NCBI RefSeq assembly: GCF_004193775.1
Contig: NC_041003.1
Location: 25,622,713-25,686,712 of the forward strand
DNA length: 64,000 nucleotides
Direction of reading: 5' to 3'
Origin: Glycine soja
Taxonomy: Eukaryota; Streptophyta; Magnoliopsida; Fabales; Fabaceae
The notes under the pieces were generated by a model. The model made no database searches, was not told the origin of the DNA, and saw nothing but the letters and a program-made list of their open reading frames with translations. Made by a program: the position numbers and the translations under genes. This document shows, one piece after another, positions 1 through 12,264 of this stretch; the first letter of the stretch is position 1; every line of letters begins with the position of its first letter.

Positions 1-59
1 ACAGTGGCTCTAAACTATTCGGGAGTAGGCCAAGGGTAAAGGTTAGGGTTCGCTAGTGC

Positions 60-1138
60 AGCTTGTAGTGGTAGAAGTTGTCATTCAACTACATCTGGCC
101 CCTATGATTTGTTGTCTGCTAGTCAGCCAAATGACACATGTATGTGTGCATCTGGAGCTCCGTCCTCTGCATGTGGGCTGAGATGGACTACAAGGATGGT
201 GACTGATGTGGAGGTGGTGGTGGTGCATATGTTGCTGGCTGAGGTTGTTGATCTTGCTCTGGTTGTTGTACCTTCCTTGGCATGCAATATTTTTCAATAA
301 ATGATTTTTTAATTGAAGGTCAGATGTGTTTTGTTGGTGTGACTGGTACTCCATAAAACTAGCAGAGACCTATAATTAAAGCAAGAAAACTTAGTGCCTT
401 GTTGGACTTTTCTAGGTCCATTGGGTGCCTAGGAGGTTCAGTACCAACAAACTGATGGATAGCATCTAAAATGAGTTGGGCCACATGAATACCGATCTGC
501 TCCATAATGTTGTAGATCAGCTAACATTTAGGTAGGGTCAAATCAGAGTTGTGGTCACTCAGAAGGATATTACTAAGGATGAAAGTCATCTAGATTTGAG
601 TCAGGGTTGTCATGTTGGTGCGCATTATTCGCAATTGCTTTCCTGCCATGCTTCGTACAAAATCATGTCATGGGAAACAGAGTAGCTAACCTATAGCCTC
701 TTCATCAAAACCTGTAGTCTGACCTCTTCTTGTAGTGTATTCACATTGTTGCTCCTCCTCTAATATCAATGGATTTCCTAAAAATTGGTTGATGGCATCA
801 GTGTCATAAGGAATCCATTGGCCCCGCACTTTGGAGCGCTTATCCATAACACCTTCCTCAGTAGGCCAAGCATTTGCACAAAATTCCAGGACAACTTCAA
901 TGTCATATTTAGGCATGGGCTCTGCAAGTTGTGTCTAGTGTCTCCTAGCAATCTCTGTTTGGAATTCAAGATACTCACCCTCAACTAATTGGACCATTCT
1001 TTCCTTGAGGAAAGACCAATCTTTGTTCACTTCAAAGAGGTGTCCATCAAATTCAAATTCTACAGGTGGAGTTGTGCTAGATCCTTCTCCTATAGTGGTC
1101 TTCCTAGCTCTCTTAGAGGTAAGTTTCTTTGGAGCTAT
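60..1138 (-). pseudogene. Plant transposon-protein family gene, downstream gene of an Athila-like gypsy element (degraded)
   Basis: The minus strand from 1138 to about position 60 reads, with several stops and frame changes, as a colinear relative of the intact 416-residue gene at 23523-24773. Shared blocks include the basic start (APKKLTSKRARK), WSFLKER, VLEFCANAWPTEEGV, VRGQWIPYDTDAI and GFDEEAI, and further down IMRTNMTTLTQI, IHVAQLI and HPMDLEKSNKAL. This is the 'putative plant transposon protein' family (Pfam PF20167, name from memory). Its function is unknown. It lies downstream of the integrase remnant on the same strand, in the position where Athila elements carry env-like genes. The expected start codon reads ATA, directly after a 3' splice site, so the copy is dead. 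Confidence 0.75.
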
Positions 1139-1956
1139 CTGTAACAAAGATAAATCCAATTAGAATTTTAGAAAAAATTATTTTTCAAGGAATACCTAGC
1201 CATTTTGAATTAGACAATTTTTAGCAACCAAGAAGTCAATATGTGTGTGAAAGTTCAATCCGAATAGCATTTTGAACTACAATTCAATCCACTCAAATGC
1301 AGCAATTTAAGTCCAAAATAAAATGTTGGCTATTCAAACCCAACAAGTTTAATTGCTCACTAACAACTCTAGTAATTGCATTTCAAGGAAATGTTGTAAT
1401 TTCATGCTCAATTCACAACCTCATTTATGTTATCAATGTGAGTTGATCACACACCTAAACTAATGACTAAACATGTTTAAGCATTCAGAATTTTAAAAGA
1501 AAAATAATAGTATAGCCGTTGTGACATTTTATCGAACACTTGGTGTTCATACAAGTATTGAACAAATGATCATCCATTCATACAAAAATTGCAAACAAGT
1601 AGAAAAGGAAGAGCAGGCCTAACATCATTCAGAACAACACATCTTTTGAACAAATGATCATCCATTCATACAAAAATCTAAATTGCGTTTCATTGAAAGG
1701 AAAACACAAATCATCAAATAACACATAAACAAGATGCGAAAATTAGATAGAACATGGTTCTTACTTGAATGAGATTAAGTGAAATGCAAAAATTGGAGAA
1801 AAGGAGGGCACTTGTATGAATTTTTGGGTGAAGAAGGCATAGCCTTCGTGCTTTAAGAGGAAAAAGGGTTTTGGAGCTTGATTTTTGAAATGAGTAGGGT
1901 GAAATTAGATTTCACCCCCTTTTATTTTTTTCGCAAACATTCATTCGCCTAGGCGA
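1139..1956 (-). promoter_or_regulatory. Candidate promoter, leader exon and intron of the downstream transposon-protein gene
   Basis: On the minus strand the order is: palindrome TCGCCTAGGCGA (1945-1956), a weak TATA-like AAAATAAAAG about 20 bases downstream, a non-coding exon ending at 1765, a donor GTAAGA at 1764, and an acceptor TTGTTACAG ending at 1139. The reading frame of the transposon-protein remnant starts straight after this acceptor. The same order is seen in the Ogre element at 24776-26172. The TATA box is weak here, and splicing is inferred from sequence only. Confidence 0.5.
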
Positions 1957-2259
1957 GTTAATGGTCTATTTTTTAGTAGAAAAAAATTTAACATGGATGA
2001 TTAATCCCTTATAAAATAAAATGATAATCCTAAAATATTAGAAATAGTTCAAACAACACAAGTATGAAATCAGAAGAAAAGAAATTTAAAAGTAGAGTTT
2101 AGAAATATTAGGTTGCCTCCCAGGAGCGCTTCTTTAACGTCTTTATAGATGGATGTCCTTGTTGGGTTCAAGCTTCTTGCAGTTGGACAACAGTGGTTAG
2201 CCTCTCGAAATCTCCACCTAAGTAGTGTTTGATTCTAATGCCATTCACAGTCCATGTCC
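1957..2259. other. Spacer between pol remnant and downstream gene
   Basis: AT-rich, with no reading frame or repeat that I can name. It probably belongs to the untranslated region of the Athila-like remnant. Confidence 0.4.
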
Positions 2260-3600
2260 TTTTGGTGGTTGGGTCCTCCAATATCATTGCTCCATGTGGC
2301 ATAACTTTTTTGATGAAGAATGGTCAAACCACTTGCACTTCAGCTTACTTGGAAACAATGTTAATCTAGAATTAAATAACAATACTTGTTGGCCAAGCTG
2401 AAAATTCCTTTTTGACAACTTTTTGTCATGATAGATTTTTACTCTTTGCTTATAAAGATTGGAATTCTCATAAGCTTGAACCCTCAGTTCCTCCAATTCA
2501 TGGAGTTGAAGCTTTCTGTGTTCACCATTTGCATTTGAGTCGAAGTTCAGAAATTTTAATGCCTAATAAGCTTTATGTTCCAACTCAACAAGTAGGTGAT
2601 AAGATTTTCCATAGACCAACTGGAAAGGAGTAAGTCTTGTAGGGGCTCTGTATGCTGTTATGTATGCCCATAAAGCTTCATCAAGCTTTTGGGACCAATC
2701 CTTCCTTGATTGAGCAACTATTTTTTCTAAAATTTTCTTAACTTCCCTATTAGAAACTTCATCTTGCCCATTGGTCTGAGGGTGGTAAGGTGAGGCTACC
2801 TTATTTTTGACATTGTAGTGTTGGAGGACTTTTGTGAGTTGGACATTACAAAAATGAGATCCTCTGTCACTTATTAGTACCCTGGGTGTGCCAAACCTTG
2901 AGAAGATATTCCTTTTTAGGAAGCGAATAACAGTTTTTGCATCTACGTGCTATACCGCTACTGCTTCCACCCATTTTGTTACATAGTCCACAACCAATAA
3001 AATATATTCATGTGAGTAAGATGAAGGAAATGGACCTATGAAATCTATCCTCCAACAGTCAAAAGCTTCGACTTCCAAAATACTTTGCAGTGGCATTTCA
3101 TTCCTTCGGGAGAGTCCACCTATTCTTTGACAATTGTCACACCTTTGGACGTATTCATGAGCATCTTTGCACAAGGTAGGCCAATAAAAACCAGATTGGA
3201 GAACCTTGACAATAGTCCTCTCTCCATTATAATGGCCTCCATAAGTTGAACTACAGAAATGCCACAGTATGCTTTTTGCCTCCTCCTGAGTTACACACCT
3301 TCGTAGAAGATTGTCTACTCCAATTTTAAACAAATAAGGTTCATCCCACACAAAATATTTAGCATCCCTAAAAAACTTCTTCTTTTGGTGTCAGGTTAGA
3401 TCATCAGGGAGTGCACCGACTGCTTTAAAATTAGCCATCTCAGCAAACCATGGCCTTATTGAAATGTTAAATAGCTTCTCGTGAGTAAACTCTTCTTGAA
3501 TCTCAGGTCCTTGTGTGGTCACCTCATCAATAGTCCAGATGATCAGCTACATGATTTTCACTTCCTTTTTATCATTGATTTCTAAAACAATCCTTCTACC
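2260..3600 (-). pseudogene. Athila-like Ty3/gypsy integrase remnant
   Basis: Minus-strand reading shows the zinc-binding H2C2 region (YGGHYNGERT ... CDNCQRIGG, about 3105-3230). The integrase core follows with the first Asp in WRIDFIGP, the second in LISDRGSHFCN, and the region of the catalytic Glu in YHPQTNGQDEVSNRE (Q-D-E-V-S-N). A C-terminal stretch (ELRVQAYENSNLYK ... GQQVLLFNSRL) ends near 2284. In-frame stops, for example one near 2950, split it. Sequence style is that of the Athila clade. The upstream reverse transcriptase part is missing, because the homology ends where the tandem duplication starts. Confidence 0.85.
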
Positions 3601-3602
3601 TT

Positions 3603-4361
3603 CTCCAATCAAGGGAAACATTCCTTAGCACTGCCATACCTCTTGAGCTTAAGGTTATTCCTCAAGTAAAGGAGTTGTTGGATGAGGATTTGGTTCGTAA
3701 GAGCTTAAATCCTTGTCCTTTGTTGGTGTCCAAAATAGGTATTATGAGGCACCAAATCCCTATGATAGGTGGTATGATGAATGTGTTGAGTGGTGCAACC
3801 CTCTTTTGTAAAATTACCCATGCATCCAACATCTTCATGATTCACATACATAAGGACTCATTAGGTAGGTTTGTTCTTATTTTTAGTTTCAATACAAACT
3901 TAGGTGCTCATATAGGACACCTTAGGTTTGTCATACTTTTTGGTAGGAATAATCAACATGAAAATACAGAAAAATGTATGTTTTATTGTATTACTTTCCT
4001 TAATTTTTTAAATAAAGATCAAGGGGTTCTCACAGATCCTAAGAGAATAAAGGTCAATCCTGAGTGACCCACTCCACCAAGTATAAGGAAAATTTGGGGC
4101 TTCCATGACTTAAAAAACTTTTACAAAAGGTTTGTCCCATATTTTTCTATACATGTAGCACCACTCATTGAGTTGGTGAGGAACCATGTTTCCTCATGGG
4201 AAGATGCCCAGGAAAGGAATTTTCAAACCTTACCCTATTCCAACATACCAAACACCACTAATATATATGTTTTTATTATTTTAATAGATGTTGAGGGAAG
4301 AAGCCCAGAGCTTCAAGAACCTCTGGATTTGAGGTCAAATCCTTTTCAGGGGGGAATGATG
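3603..4361 (+). pseudogene. Ty3/gypsy reverse transcriptase-RNase H fragment (copy 1)
   Basis: Plus-strand reading resembles the start of a gypsy reverse transcriptase (VKELLDEDLVRKSLNPCPLL ... VSKIG). After frame changes come the end of the palm and the RNase H start (KVNPEWPTPPSIRKIWGF ... FYKRFVPYFS ... SSWEDAQERNF). The YVDD active site is not recognisable. The polyprotein C-terminal motif DLRSNPFQGG is reached just before the inverted repeat at 4362. It is a broken fragment with large parts missing. Confidence 0.75.
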
Positions 4362-5309
4362 CAATCCTACCCCCTAAGGGCATTGGATAGAAGACTCCAA
4401 GAAGATTAGGCCAGAGATGCAAGAGAAGACCCTAGGATTCTCATGAGCCTTAGGATAGATTTTGGGCCCATGGGCTAAGTATGAGCCCACTTATCTTTGT
4501 ACATATTAGATTAGGATTTCATTATTTTTGGGCCTTGTATTTAGGGCTCCATAATGTAGGTAGGGTACCCTAGAAATGTAGGATTTTTCAGCTCTTGCAT
4601 CTCAAATGAGGTCTGAACTTTGAAGTGTAATTCTCAAATGATCAAAGTTGAAAAAATGCACACATATGGTCTCTATTTATAGCCTAAGTGTCACACAAAA
4701 TTGGAGGAAAATTTGAATTTCTATTCAAATTTCACTTGAATTTGTGGAGCCAAAATTTCACAAATTATGATTAGTGAATTTTAGCTATGGATCAACCCAT
4801 TAATCCAAGATCCAGTCCAAAATTCTTCACTAAGTGTGCTTAGGTGCCATGAGACATGTAAAGCATGAAGGACATGCACAAAGTGTGACTATATGATGTG
4901 GCAATGGGGTGTAGCAAGCAAATGCTCACCTCCCTCTCTAAAATTTAATTGAATTTAGCTTCTCCCAATTCAATTAAATCTATTTTCCAACACACACATC
5001 AAATATTCACTTAATACATATGAAATTACAAAACTACCCCTAATACAAAAACTAGTCTAGGTACCCTAAAATACAAGGGCTGAAAAATCCTACATTTCTA
5101 GGGTACCCTACATACATTATGAAGCCCTAAATACAAGGCCCAAAAATAATGAAATCCTAATCTAATATTTACAAAGATAAGTGGGCTCATACTTAGCCCA
5201 TGGACCCAAAATCTACCCTAAGGTTCATGAGAACCCTAGGGCCTTCTCTTGCATCTCTAGCCCAATCTTCTTCGAGTCTTCTATCCAATGTCCTTACGGG
5301 GTAGGATTG
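4362..5309. repeat. Inverted repeat pair with LTR-like centre (copy 1)
   Basis: Left arm 4362-4592 and right arm 5079-5309, about 231 bp each, are inverted copies with a modest number of mismatches. Both outer ends read CAATCCTACCCC. The arms encode the same polyprotein tail (RALDRRLQED, or RTLDRRLEED on the other strand) followed by LTR-like sequence. The 486-bp centre has a minus-strand TATA box (GGCTATAAATAGAGA) near 4675, as in an LTR. I read it as two gypsy 3' ends fused tail to tail around one LTR. Confidence 0.7.
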
Positions 5310-5960
5310 AATTAGTTTTCCATCGTCAACATCAATCATTACTTTGGAATTCTTCATGAAAGGTCTGCCAAGAATTAATGGATCTTCATTGTCTTCATCG
5401 ATGTCCATCGCCCCGAAGTCGACTAGAAAGAGAAATTTGTCAACTTTCACCAACACATCTTCAATAATACCATAAGGCTGCTTGATAGTTCTATCAGCTA
5501 GTTGCAAAGCCATCCTTGTGAGTCTAATTTCAACTTCTCCAATGTGTTTGATCATCGATAAGGGCATGAGGTTGATTCTTGCACCTAAATCAAGAAGTGC
5601 TCTGCCCACTAATATTCTCCCAATAGTCACAGGAATTGTGAAACTACTAGGATCTTGTGATTTTTCTGGAATGGATTTTTGGATGGTTGCACTGCATCCT
5701 GCTTCCAGCTCTACCGTTTCATCATCCATGATTTTCCTTTACTTTGTAAGCAATTATTTCATGAATTTGGCATATGTTGGCATTTGCTCTAATGTTTCTG
5801 AAAAGGGAATGTTAATCTGCAGTTTGTTAAAAATATCTAAAAAATGTGAGTACTGCTTTTCCTAATCCTTTTTTGATGGAGCATTTGGATAAGGAAGATG
5901 TTGAATTGGCGGATGATCTAGTACAACTTTGCCTTTGTTAGATGCTTTTTTTTTCAATTT
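5193..5960 (-). pseudogene. Ty3/gypsy gag end and protease fragment (copy 1)
   Basis: A 178-codon minus-strand frame (5193-5729) holds a retropepsin: PVTIGRILVGRALLDLGARINLMP (the usual DLGAS triad now reads DLGAR), then ILGRPFM and VMIDVDDGKL. Upstream, on the same strand but in other frames, is the gag end (QMPTYAKFMK). After the protease the frame jumps straight to the polyprotein tail (TLDRRLEEDWARDA ... LRVDFGSMG). Reverse transcriptase, RNase H and integrase are therefore deleted. The changed active-site neighbour and the deletion make function unlikely. Confidence 0.8.
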
Positions 5961-7862
5961 CCGCTTCTCCACTTCACTTATTTCCTTCTCCTCCTCTTTA
6001 GCTAATACTTCATTTTTTTCTCTTTTTCGAGTACTTTTTCATCACTCATTTTTACATTCATGATCTTTCATGTGTGATTTCACCCTTGTGCTAGATTACT
6101 CTACATTTGCCTTGCTTTTCTTGTCATTCCTTGTTGCACATGCATTGATTGAGATGATTTAGGCCTTCTTTCTTTTAGCCACCAACCAAATAAACCTACC
6201 TTGCATTGATATTCATTGTCACCCTCTTTGAGCCTTTAACCCCTTCCTTCACTTTGTAGCTCATTACAAGCCAAAAAATGGAAAACCATGTTGTCCTAAA
6301 CTTTAGGGAGAAAAGGGGCCTTCAAATTGTTTTAGGAGTGGGTTTCAAACAAGTGTAGGGATTTGTACTTTGCTATATGAAAGTTCCTTTGTGTTCATCA
6401 TTTCATTTTCTTGTGACTCGTTGAAAAGAAAAAAAAAACAAAAGAAAAAAAAATAAAACAAAAGAAAAGAAAAAAAGAAAATAATAATAAAAGAAAAGAG
6501 AAAAAATGGGAGTATAAAAGCAAAAGTTCAAAAAGAAAAAAATGGTACAAACAAAGAGAAAAAGAAAAAAAGAATGAATGAAAAAAATGTGTTGTGGTTC
6601 ATTTTCATTCTTGTAAGTTCTTGTTATTTGAATTTTGTTGTTCTCCACTTTGTTTCTTTGTTTTTTACCCTCTTTTTTCTTGTTGACTTACTCCCCATTG
6701 CACCTTTTTTCCCTTAATTTTAGCTTAAATATCCTTCTCATATCCACCCTTACCTAAGCCATACATTACAAACCAATAAAAGTCCTTTTGATCTTTTAAT
6801 CCATGTGTATTTCAAGTTGAATGGATTAAAATATTGTCAAAATTTGGATGTGCTAGTTACATGTGGTGCTTGAGTGTAAACACAAACACATACACAGTTG
6901 GTAAGGTAAGCGTTGTTCTTTGAGAGCTTTCTATCACCATGGTACATTCTTAATATTGACTTGACTACTTGTCCACTTTGCATTTTGTGATCACGTGTTC
7001 ATGGATTGCTTGTTACCTTGAGACCATTCTTCCATTTTCCATCTCTCTCATTTTTGTGCATTGTTAGGATCCATTAAAAAATTTGTGTGCCTTGTTCATA
7101 CCTTTCTTTTAGTTGTGGTTATTTTTAGGTTGATTTCTTTTTCTTAGTCTTTCTTTTAGTTTTGTCCTGAAGTGCAACAGATAAAGTGTGGAAGGATTTG
7201 ATTGAGCATTTGTAGTTTAATATTTTTCTATTATTCTTAGCTCAATTGACATCTCTTTGACCCTTATTTTCTCACCTTAACTCGATTTTGGTCTTAGGCA
7301 AATGATTGAGCTTAATTGAGAATTGTAGCTAATTTTCAGTTTTTGTGCTTACATGACTTATCTGCCTTGTGCAAGGCCTAGAGGACACTACAAAATTCTA
7401 AATGGAGCTTGTGGGTATTCCTTGGAAAGCTAAAAAAGAGATATTCAATTTTATCATAGATAATCTTTGGTCAATTCTGCCATTTTGAGGGTCAATTTAA
7501 GCTTCGAAATCAAGACCTCTGCACTTGAATAATTGCGTTGCGAGTTTGGGCTTTGTTTTGTGTAATTAGTTTAATTATGTAGATTAGATGGGTCTAATCA
7601 AGGCCCACCCCTTCCTTCTGAGTAGTCACTCTATATATTAGTGTTAGTTAGTTAGTTAGTTACTTCATTTTGTCAAAAACATAATTAGTTACTTGTTGTG
7701 CAAGCTTTAGGATAAAACTTTTTTCTCTCTTTTTGTCTCAACTATTCTTCATTCTTCTTCTTCTTTTCACTTCTATTATTCCATTTTCTTACACAAAATT
7801 TCATTCCTTTTCCATTGGTGATGATTATGGAAGGCTAAACACTTCATCAATCCAAAGATGCA
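5961..7862. other. Non-coding gypsy leader and LTR-like end (copy 1)
   Basis: No real gene. 6417-6600 is a purine tract (runs of A with G), whose complement is an artificial Phe-rich frame. 7300-7862 looks like the end of an LTR: a TATA box (CTATATATTA, about 7631), GTTA repeats (GTTAGTTAGTTAGTTA near 7645), then a pyrimidine-rich leader (TTCTTCATTCTTCTTCTTC). Confidence 0.45.
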
Positions 7863-8621
7863 CTCCAATCAAGGGAAACATTCCTTAGCACTGCCATACC
7901 TCTTGAGCTTAAGGTTATTCCTCAAGTAAAGGAGTTGTTGGATGAGGATTTGGTTCGTAAGAGCTTAAATCCTTGTCCTTTGTTGGTGTCCAAAATAGGT
8001 ATTATGAGGCACCAAATCCCTATGATAGGTGGTATGATGAATGTGTTGAGTGGTGCAACCCTCTTTTGTAAAATTACCCATGCATCCAACATCTTCATGA
8101 TTCACATACATAAGGACTCATTAGGTAGGTTTGTTCTTATTTTTAGTTTCAATACAAACTTAGGTGCTCATATAGGACACCTTAGGTTTGTCATACTTTT
8201 TGGTAGGAATAATCAACATGAAAATACAGAAAAATGTATGTTTTATTGTATTACTTTCCTTAATTTTTTAAATAAAGATCAAGGGGTTCTCACAGATCCT
8301 AAGAGAATAAAGGTCAATCCTGAGTGACCCACTCCACCAAGTATAAGGAAAATTTGGGGCTTCCATGACTTAAAAAACTTTTACAAAAGGTTTGTCCCAT
8401 ATTTTTCTATACATGTAGCACCACTCATTGAGTTGGTGAGGAACCATGTTTCCTCATGGGAAGATGCCCAGGAAAGGAATTTTCAAACCTTACCCTATTC
8501 CAACATACCAAACACCACTAATATATATGTTTTTATTATTTTAATAGATGTTGAGGGAAGAAGCCCAGAGCTTCAAGAACCTCTGGATTTGAGGTCAAAT
8601 CCTTTTCAGGGGGGAATGATG
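7863..8621 (+). pseudogene. Ty3/gypsy reverse transcriptase-RNase H fragment (copy 2)
   Basis: Base-for-base duplicate of the fragment at 3603-4361, displaced by 4,260 bases. It carries the same frame changes and the same C-terminal DLRSNPFQGG end, which shows the damage predates the duplication. Confidence 0.75.
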
Positions 8622-9569
8622 CAATCCTACCCCCTAAGGGCATTGGATAGAAGACTCCAAGAAGATTAGGCCAGAGATGCAAGAGAAGACCCTAGGATTC
8701 TCATGAGCCTTAGGATAGATTTTGGGCCCATGGGCTAAGTATGAGCCCACTTATCTTTGTACATATTAGATTAGGATTTCATTATTTTTGGGCCTTGTAT
8801 TTAGGGCTCCATAATGTAGGTAGGGTACCCTAGAAATGTAGGATTTTTCAGCTCTTGCATCTCAAATGAGGTCTGAACTTTGAAGTGTAATTCTCAAATG
8901 ATCAAAGTTGAAAAAATGCACACATATGGTCTCTATTTATAGCCTAAGTGTCACACAAAATTGGAGGAAAATTTGAATTTCTATTCAAATTTCACTTGAA
9001 TTTGTGGAGCCAAAATTTCACAAATTATGATTAGTGAATTTTAGCTATGGATCAACCCATTAATCCAAGATCCAGTCCAAAATTCTTCACTAAGTGTGCT
9101 TAGGTGCCATGAGACATGTAAAGCATGAAGGACATGCACAAAGTGTGACTATATGATGTGGCAATGGGGTGTAGCAAGCAAATGCTCACCTCCCTCTCTA
9201 AAATTTAATTGAATTTAGCTTCTCCCAATTCAATTAAATCTATTTTCCAACACACACATCAAATATTCACTTAATACATATGAAATTACAAAACTACCCC
9301 TAATACAAAAACTAGTCTAGGTACCCTAAAATACAAGGGCTGAAAAATCCTACATTTCTAGGGTACCCTACATACATTATGAAGCCCTAAATACAAGGCC
9401 CAAAAATAATGAAATCCTAATCTAATATTTACAAAGATAAGTGGGCTCATACTTAGCCCATGGACCCAAAATCTACCCTAAGGTTCATGAGAACCCTAGG
9501 GCCTTCTCTTGCATCTCTAGCCCAATCTTCTTCGAGTCTTCTATCCAATGTCCTTACGGGGTAGGATTG
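8622..9569. repeat. Inverted repeat pair with LTR-like centre (copy 2)
   Basis: Duplicate of the pair at 4362-5309: arms 8622-8852 and 9339-9569, centre 8853-9338, with the same outer ends CAATCCTACCCC. Confidence 0.7.
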
Positions 9570-10220
9570 AATTAGTTTTCCATCGTCAACATCAATCATT
9601 ACTTTGGAATTCTTCATGAAAGGTCTGCCAAGAATTAATGGATCTTCATTGTCTTCATCGATGTCCATCGCCCCGAAGTCGACTAGAAAGAGAAATTTGT
9701 CAACTTTCACCAACACATCTTCAATAATACCATAAGGCTGCTTGATAGTTCTATCAGCTAGTTGCAAAGCCATCCTTGTGAGTCTAATTTCAACTTCTCC
9801 AATGTGTTTGATCATCGATAAGGGCATGAGGTTGATTCTTGCACCTAAATCAAGAAGTGCTCTGCCCACTAATATTCTCCCAATAGTCACAGGAATTGTG
9901 AAACTACTAGGATCTTGTGATTTTTCTGGAATGGATTTTTGGATGGTTGCACTGCATCCTGCTTCCAGCTCTACCGTTTCATCATCCATGATTTTCCTTT
10001 ACTTTGTAAGCAATTATTTCATGAATTTGGCATATGTTGGCATTTGCTCTAATGTTTCTGAAAAGGGAATGTTAATCTGCAGTTTGTTAAAAATATCTAA
10101 AAAATGTGAGTACTGCTTTTCCTAATCCTTTTTTGATGGAGCATTTGGATAAGGAAGATGTTGAATTGGCGGATGATCTAGTACAACTTTGCCTTTGTTA
10201 GATGCTTTTTTTTTCAATTT
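9453..10220 (-). pseudogene. Ty3/gypsy gag end and protease fragment (copy 2)
   Basis: Duplicate of 5193-5960 at +4,260. It has the identical 178-codon protease frame, the same DLGAR variant and the same internal deletion joining protease to the polyprotein tail. Confidence 0.8.
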
Positions 10221-12264
10221 CCGCTTCTCCACTTCACTTATTTCCTTCTCCTCCTCTTTAGCTAATACTTCATTTTTTTCTCTTTTTCGAGTACTTTTTC
10301 ATCACTCATTTTTACATTCATGATCTTTCATGTGTGATTTCACCCTTGTGCTAGATTACTCTACATTTGCCTTGCTTTTCTTGTCATTCCTTGTTGCACA
10401 TGCATTGATTGAGATGATTTAGGCCTTCTTTCTTTTAGCCACCAACCAAATAAACCTACCTTGCATTGATATTCATTGTCACCCTCTTTGAGCCTTTAAC
10501 CCCTTCCTTCACTTTGTAGCTCATTACAAGCCAAAAAATGGAAAACCATGTTGTCCTAAACTTTAGGGAGAAAAGGGGCCTTCAAATTGTTTTAGGAGTG
10601 GGTTTCAAACAAGTGTAGGGATTTGTACTTTGCTATATGAAAGTTCCTTTGTGTTCATCATTTCATTTTCTTGTGACTCGTTGAAAAGAAAAAAAAAACA
10701 AAAGAAAAAAAAATAAAACAAAAGAAAAGAAAAAAAGAAAATAATAATAAAAGAAAAGAGAAAAAATGGGAGTATAAAAGCAAAAGTTCAAAAAGAAAAA
10801 AATGGTACAAACAAAGAGAAAAAGAAAAAAAGAATGAATGAAAAAAATGTGTTGTGGTTCATTTTCATTCTTGTAAGTTCTTGTTATTTGAATTTTGTTG
10901 TTCTCCACTTTGTTTCTTTGTTTTTTACCCTCTTTTTTCTTGTTGACTTACTCCCCATTGCACCTTTTTTCCCTTAATTTTAGCTTAAATATCCTTCTCA
11001 TATCCACCCTAACCTAAGCCATACATTACAAACCAATAAAAGTCCTTTTGATCTTTTAATCCATGTGTATTTCAAGTTGAATGGATTAAAATATTGTCAA
11101 AATTTGGATGTGCTAGTTACATGTGGTGCTTGAGTGTAAACACAAACACATACACAGTTGGTAAGGTAAGCGTTGTTCTTTGAGAGCTTTCTATCACCAT
11201 GGTACATTCTTAATATTGACTTGACTACTTGTCCACTTTGCATTTTGTGATCACGTGTTCATGGATTGCTTGTTACCTTGAGACCATTCTTCCATTTTCC
11301 ATCTCTCTCATTTTTGTGCATTGTTAGGATCCATTAAAAAATTTGTGTGCCTTGTTCATACCTTTCTTTTAGTTGTGGTTATTTTTAGGTTGATTTCTTT
11401 TTCTTAGTCTTTCTTTTAGTTTTGTCCTGAAGTGCAACAGATAAAGTGTGGAAGGATTTGATTGAGCATTTGTAGTTTAATATTTTTCTATTATTCTTAG
11501 CTCAATTGACATCTCTTTGACCCTTATTTTCTCACCTTAACTCGATTTTGGTCTTAGGCAAATGATTGAGCTTAATTGAGAATTGTAGCTAATTTTCAGT
11601 TTTTGTGCTTACATGACTTATCTGCCTTGTGCAAGGCCTAGAGGACACTACAAAATTCTAAATGGAGCTTGTGGGTATTCCTTGGAAAGCTAAAAAAGAG
11701 ATATTCAATTTTATCATAGATAATCTTTGGTCAATTCTGCCATTTTGAGGGTCAATTTAAGCTTCGAAATCAAGACCTCTGCACTTGAATAATTGCGTTG
11801 CGAGTTTGGGCTTTGTTTTGTGTAATTAGTTTAATTATGTAGATTAGATGGGTCTAATCAAGGCCCACCCCTTCCTTCTGAGTAGTCACTCTATATATTA
11901 GTGTTAGTTAGTTAGTTAGTTACTTCATTTTGTCAAAAACATAATTAGTTACTTGTTGTGCAAGCTTTAGGATAAAACTTTTTTCTCTCTTTTTGTCTCA
12001 ACTATTCTTCATTCTTCTTCTTCTTTTCACTTCTATTATTCCATTTTCTTACACAAAATTTCATTCCTTTTCCATTGGTGATGATTATGGAAGGCTAAAC
12101 ACTTCATCAATCCAAAGATGCACTCCAAGCAAAGCTAAATTTGAGTTTTGGTTTAATATTTCTAATCTTTGTGAATGTTCATCTTTCTCTTCAACCCTAC
12201 TTTCGATTTTCATGATTTTGATTATGCTTAGGATTGAAAATAGATTAGGTTATGCATTCATTTC
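10221..12264. other. Non-coding gypsy leader and LTR-like end (copy 2, plus 142-bp unique tail)
   Basis: Repeats 5961-7862, then runs on beyond the duplication from 12123 to about 12264 in AT-rich sequence that probably finishes the same LTR-like end. It abuts the exon of the mobile-domain pseudogene at 12265. Confidence 0.4.

Larger units (their letters stand above)
3603..7862. repeat. 4,260-bp tandem duplication, copy 1
   Basis: The sequence from 3603 repeats at 7863 with a period of exactly 4,260 bases. The two copies look identical line by line. The one difference I found is 6751 t versus 11011 a. The unit contains a plus-strand reverse transcriptase fragment, an inverted repeat pair, a minus-strand gag-protease fragment and an LTR-like tail. 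The start, the internal junction and the end all fall on CTCCAA(T/G)CAA. Confidence 0.95.
7863..12122. repeat. 4,260-bp tandem duplication, copy 2
   Basis: Second head-to-tail copy of the unit beginning at 3603. Homology stops at about 12123, where the sequence changes from CTCCAATCAAGGG to CTCCAAGCAAAGC. Such near-identity means either a very recent duplication or an assembly artefact. Confidence 0.95.

Noticed and set aside
6403..6648. 81-codon Phe-rich frame (also 10663-10908), like a membrane peptide
   Set aside because: Translation of the complement of an A/G-rich tract.
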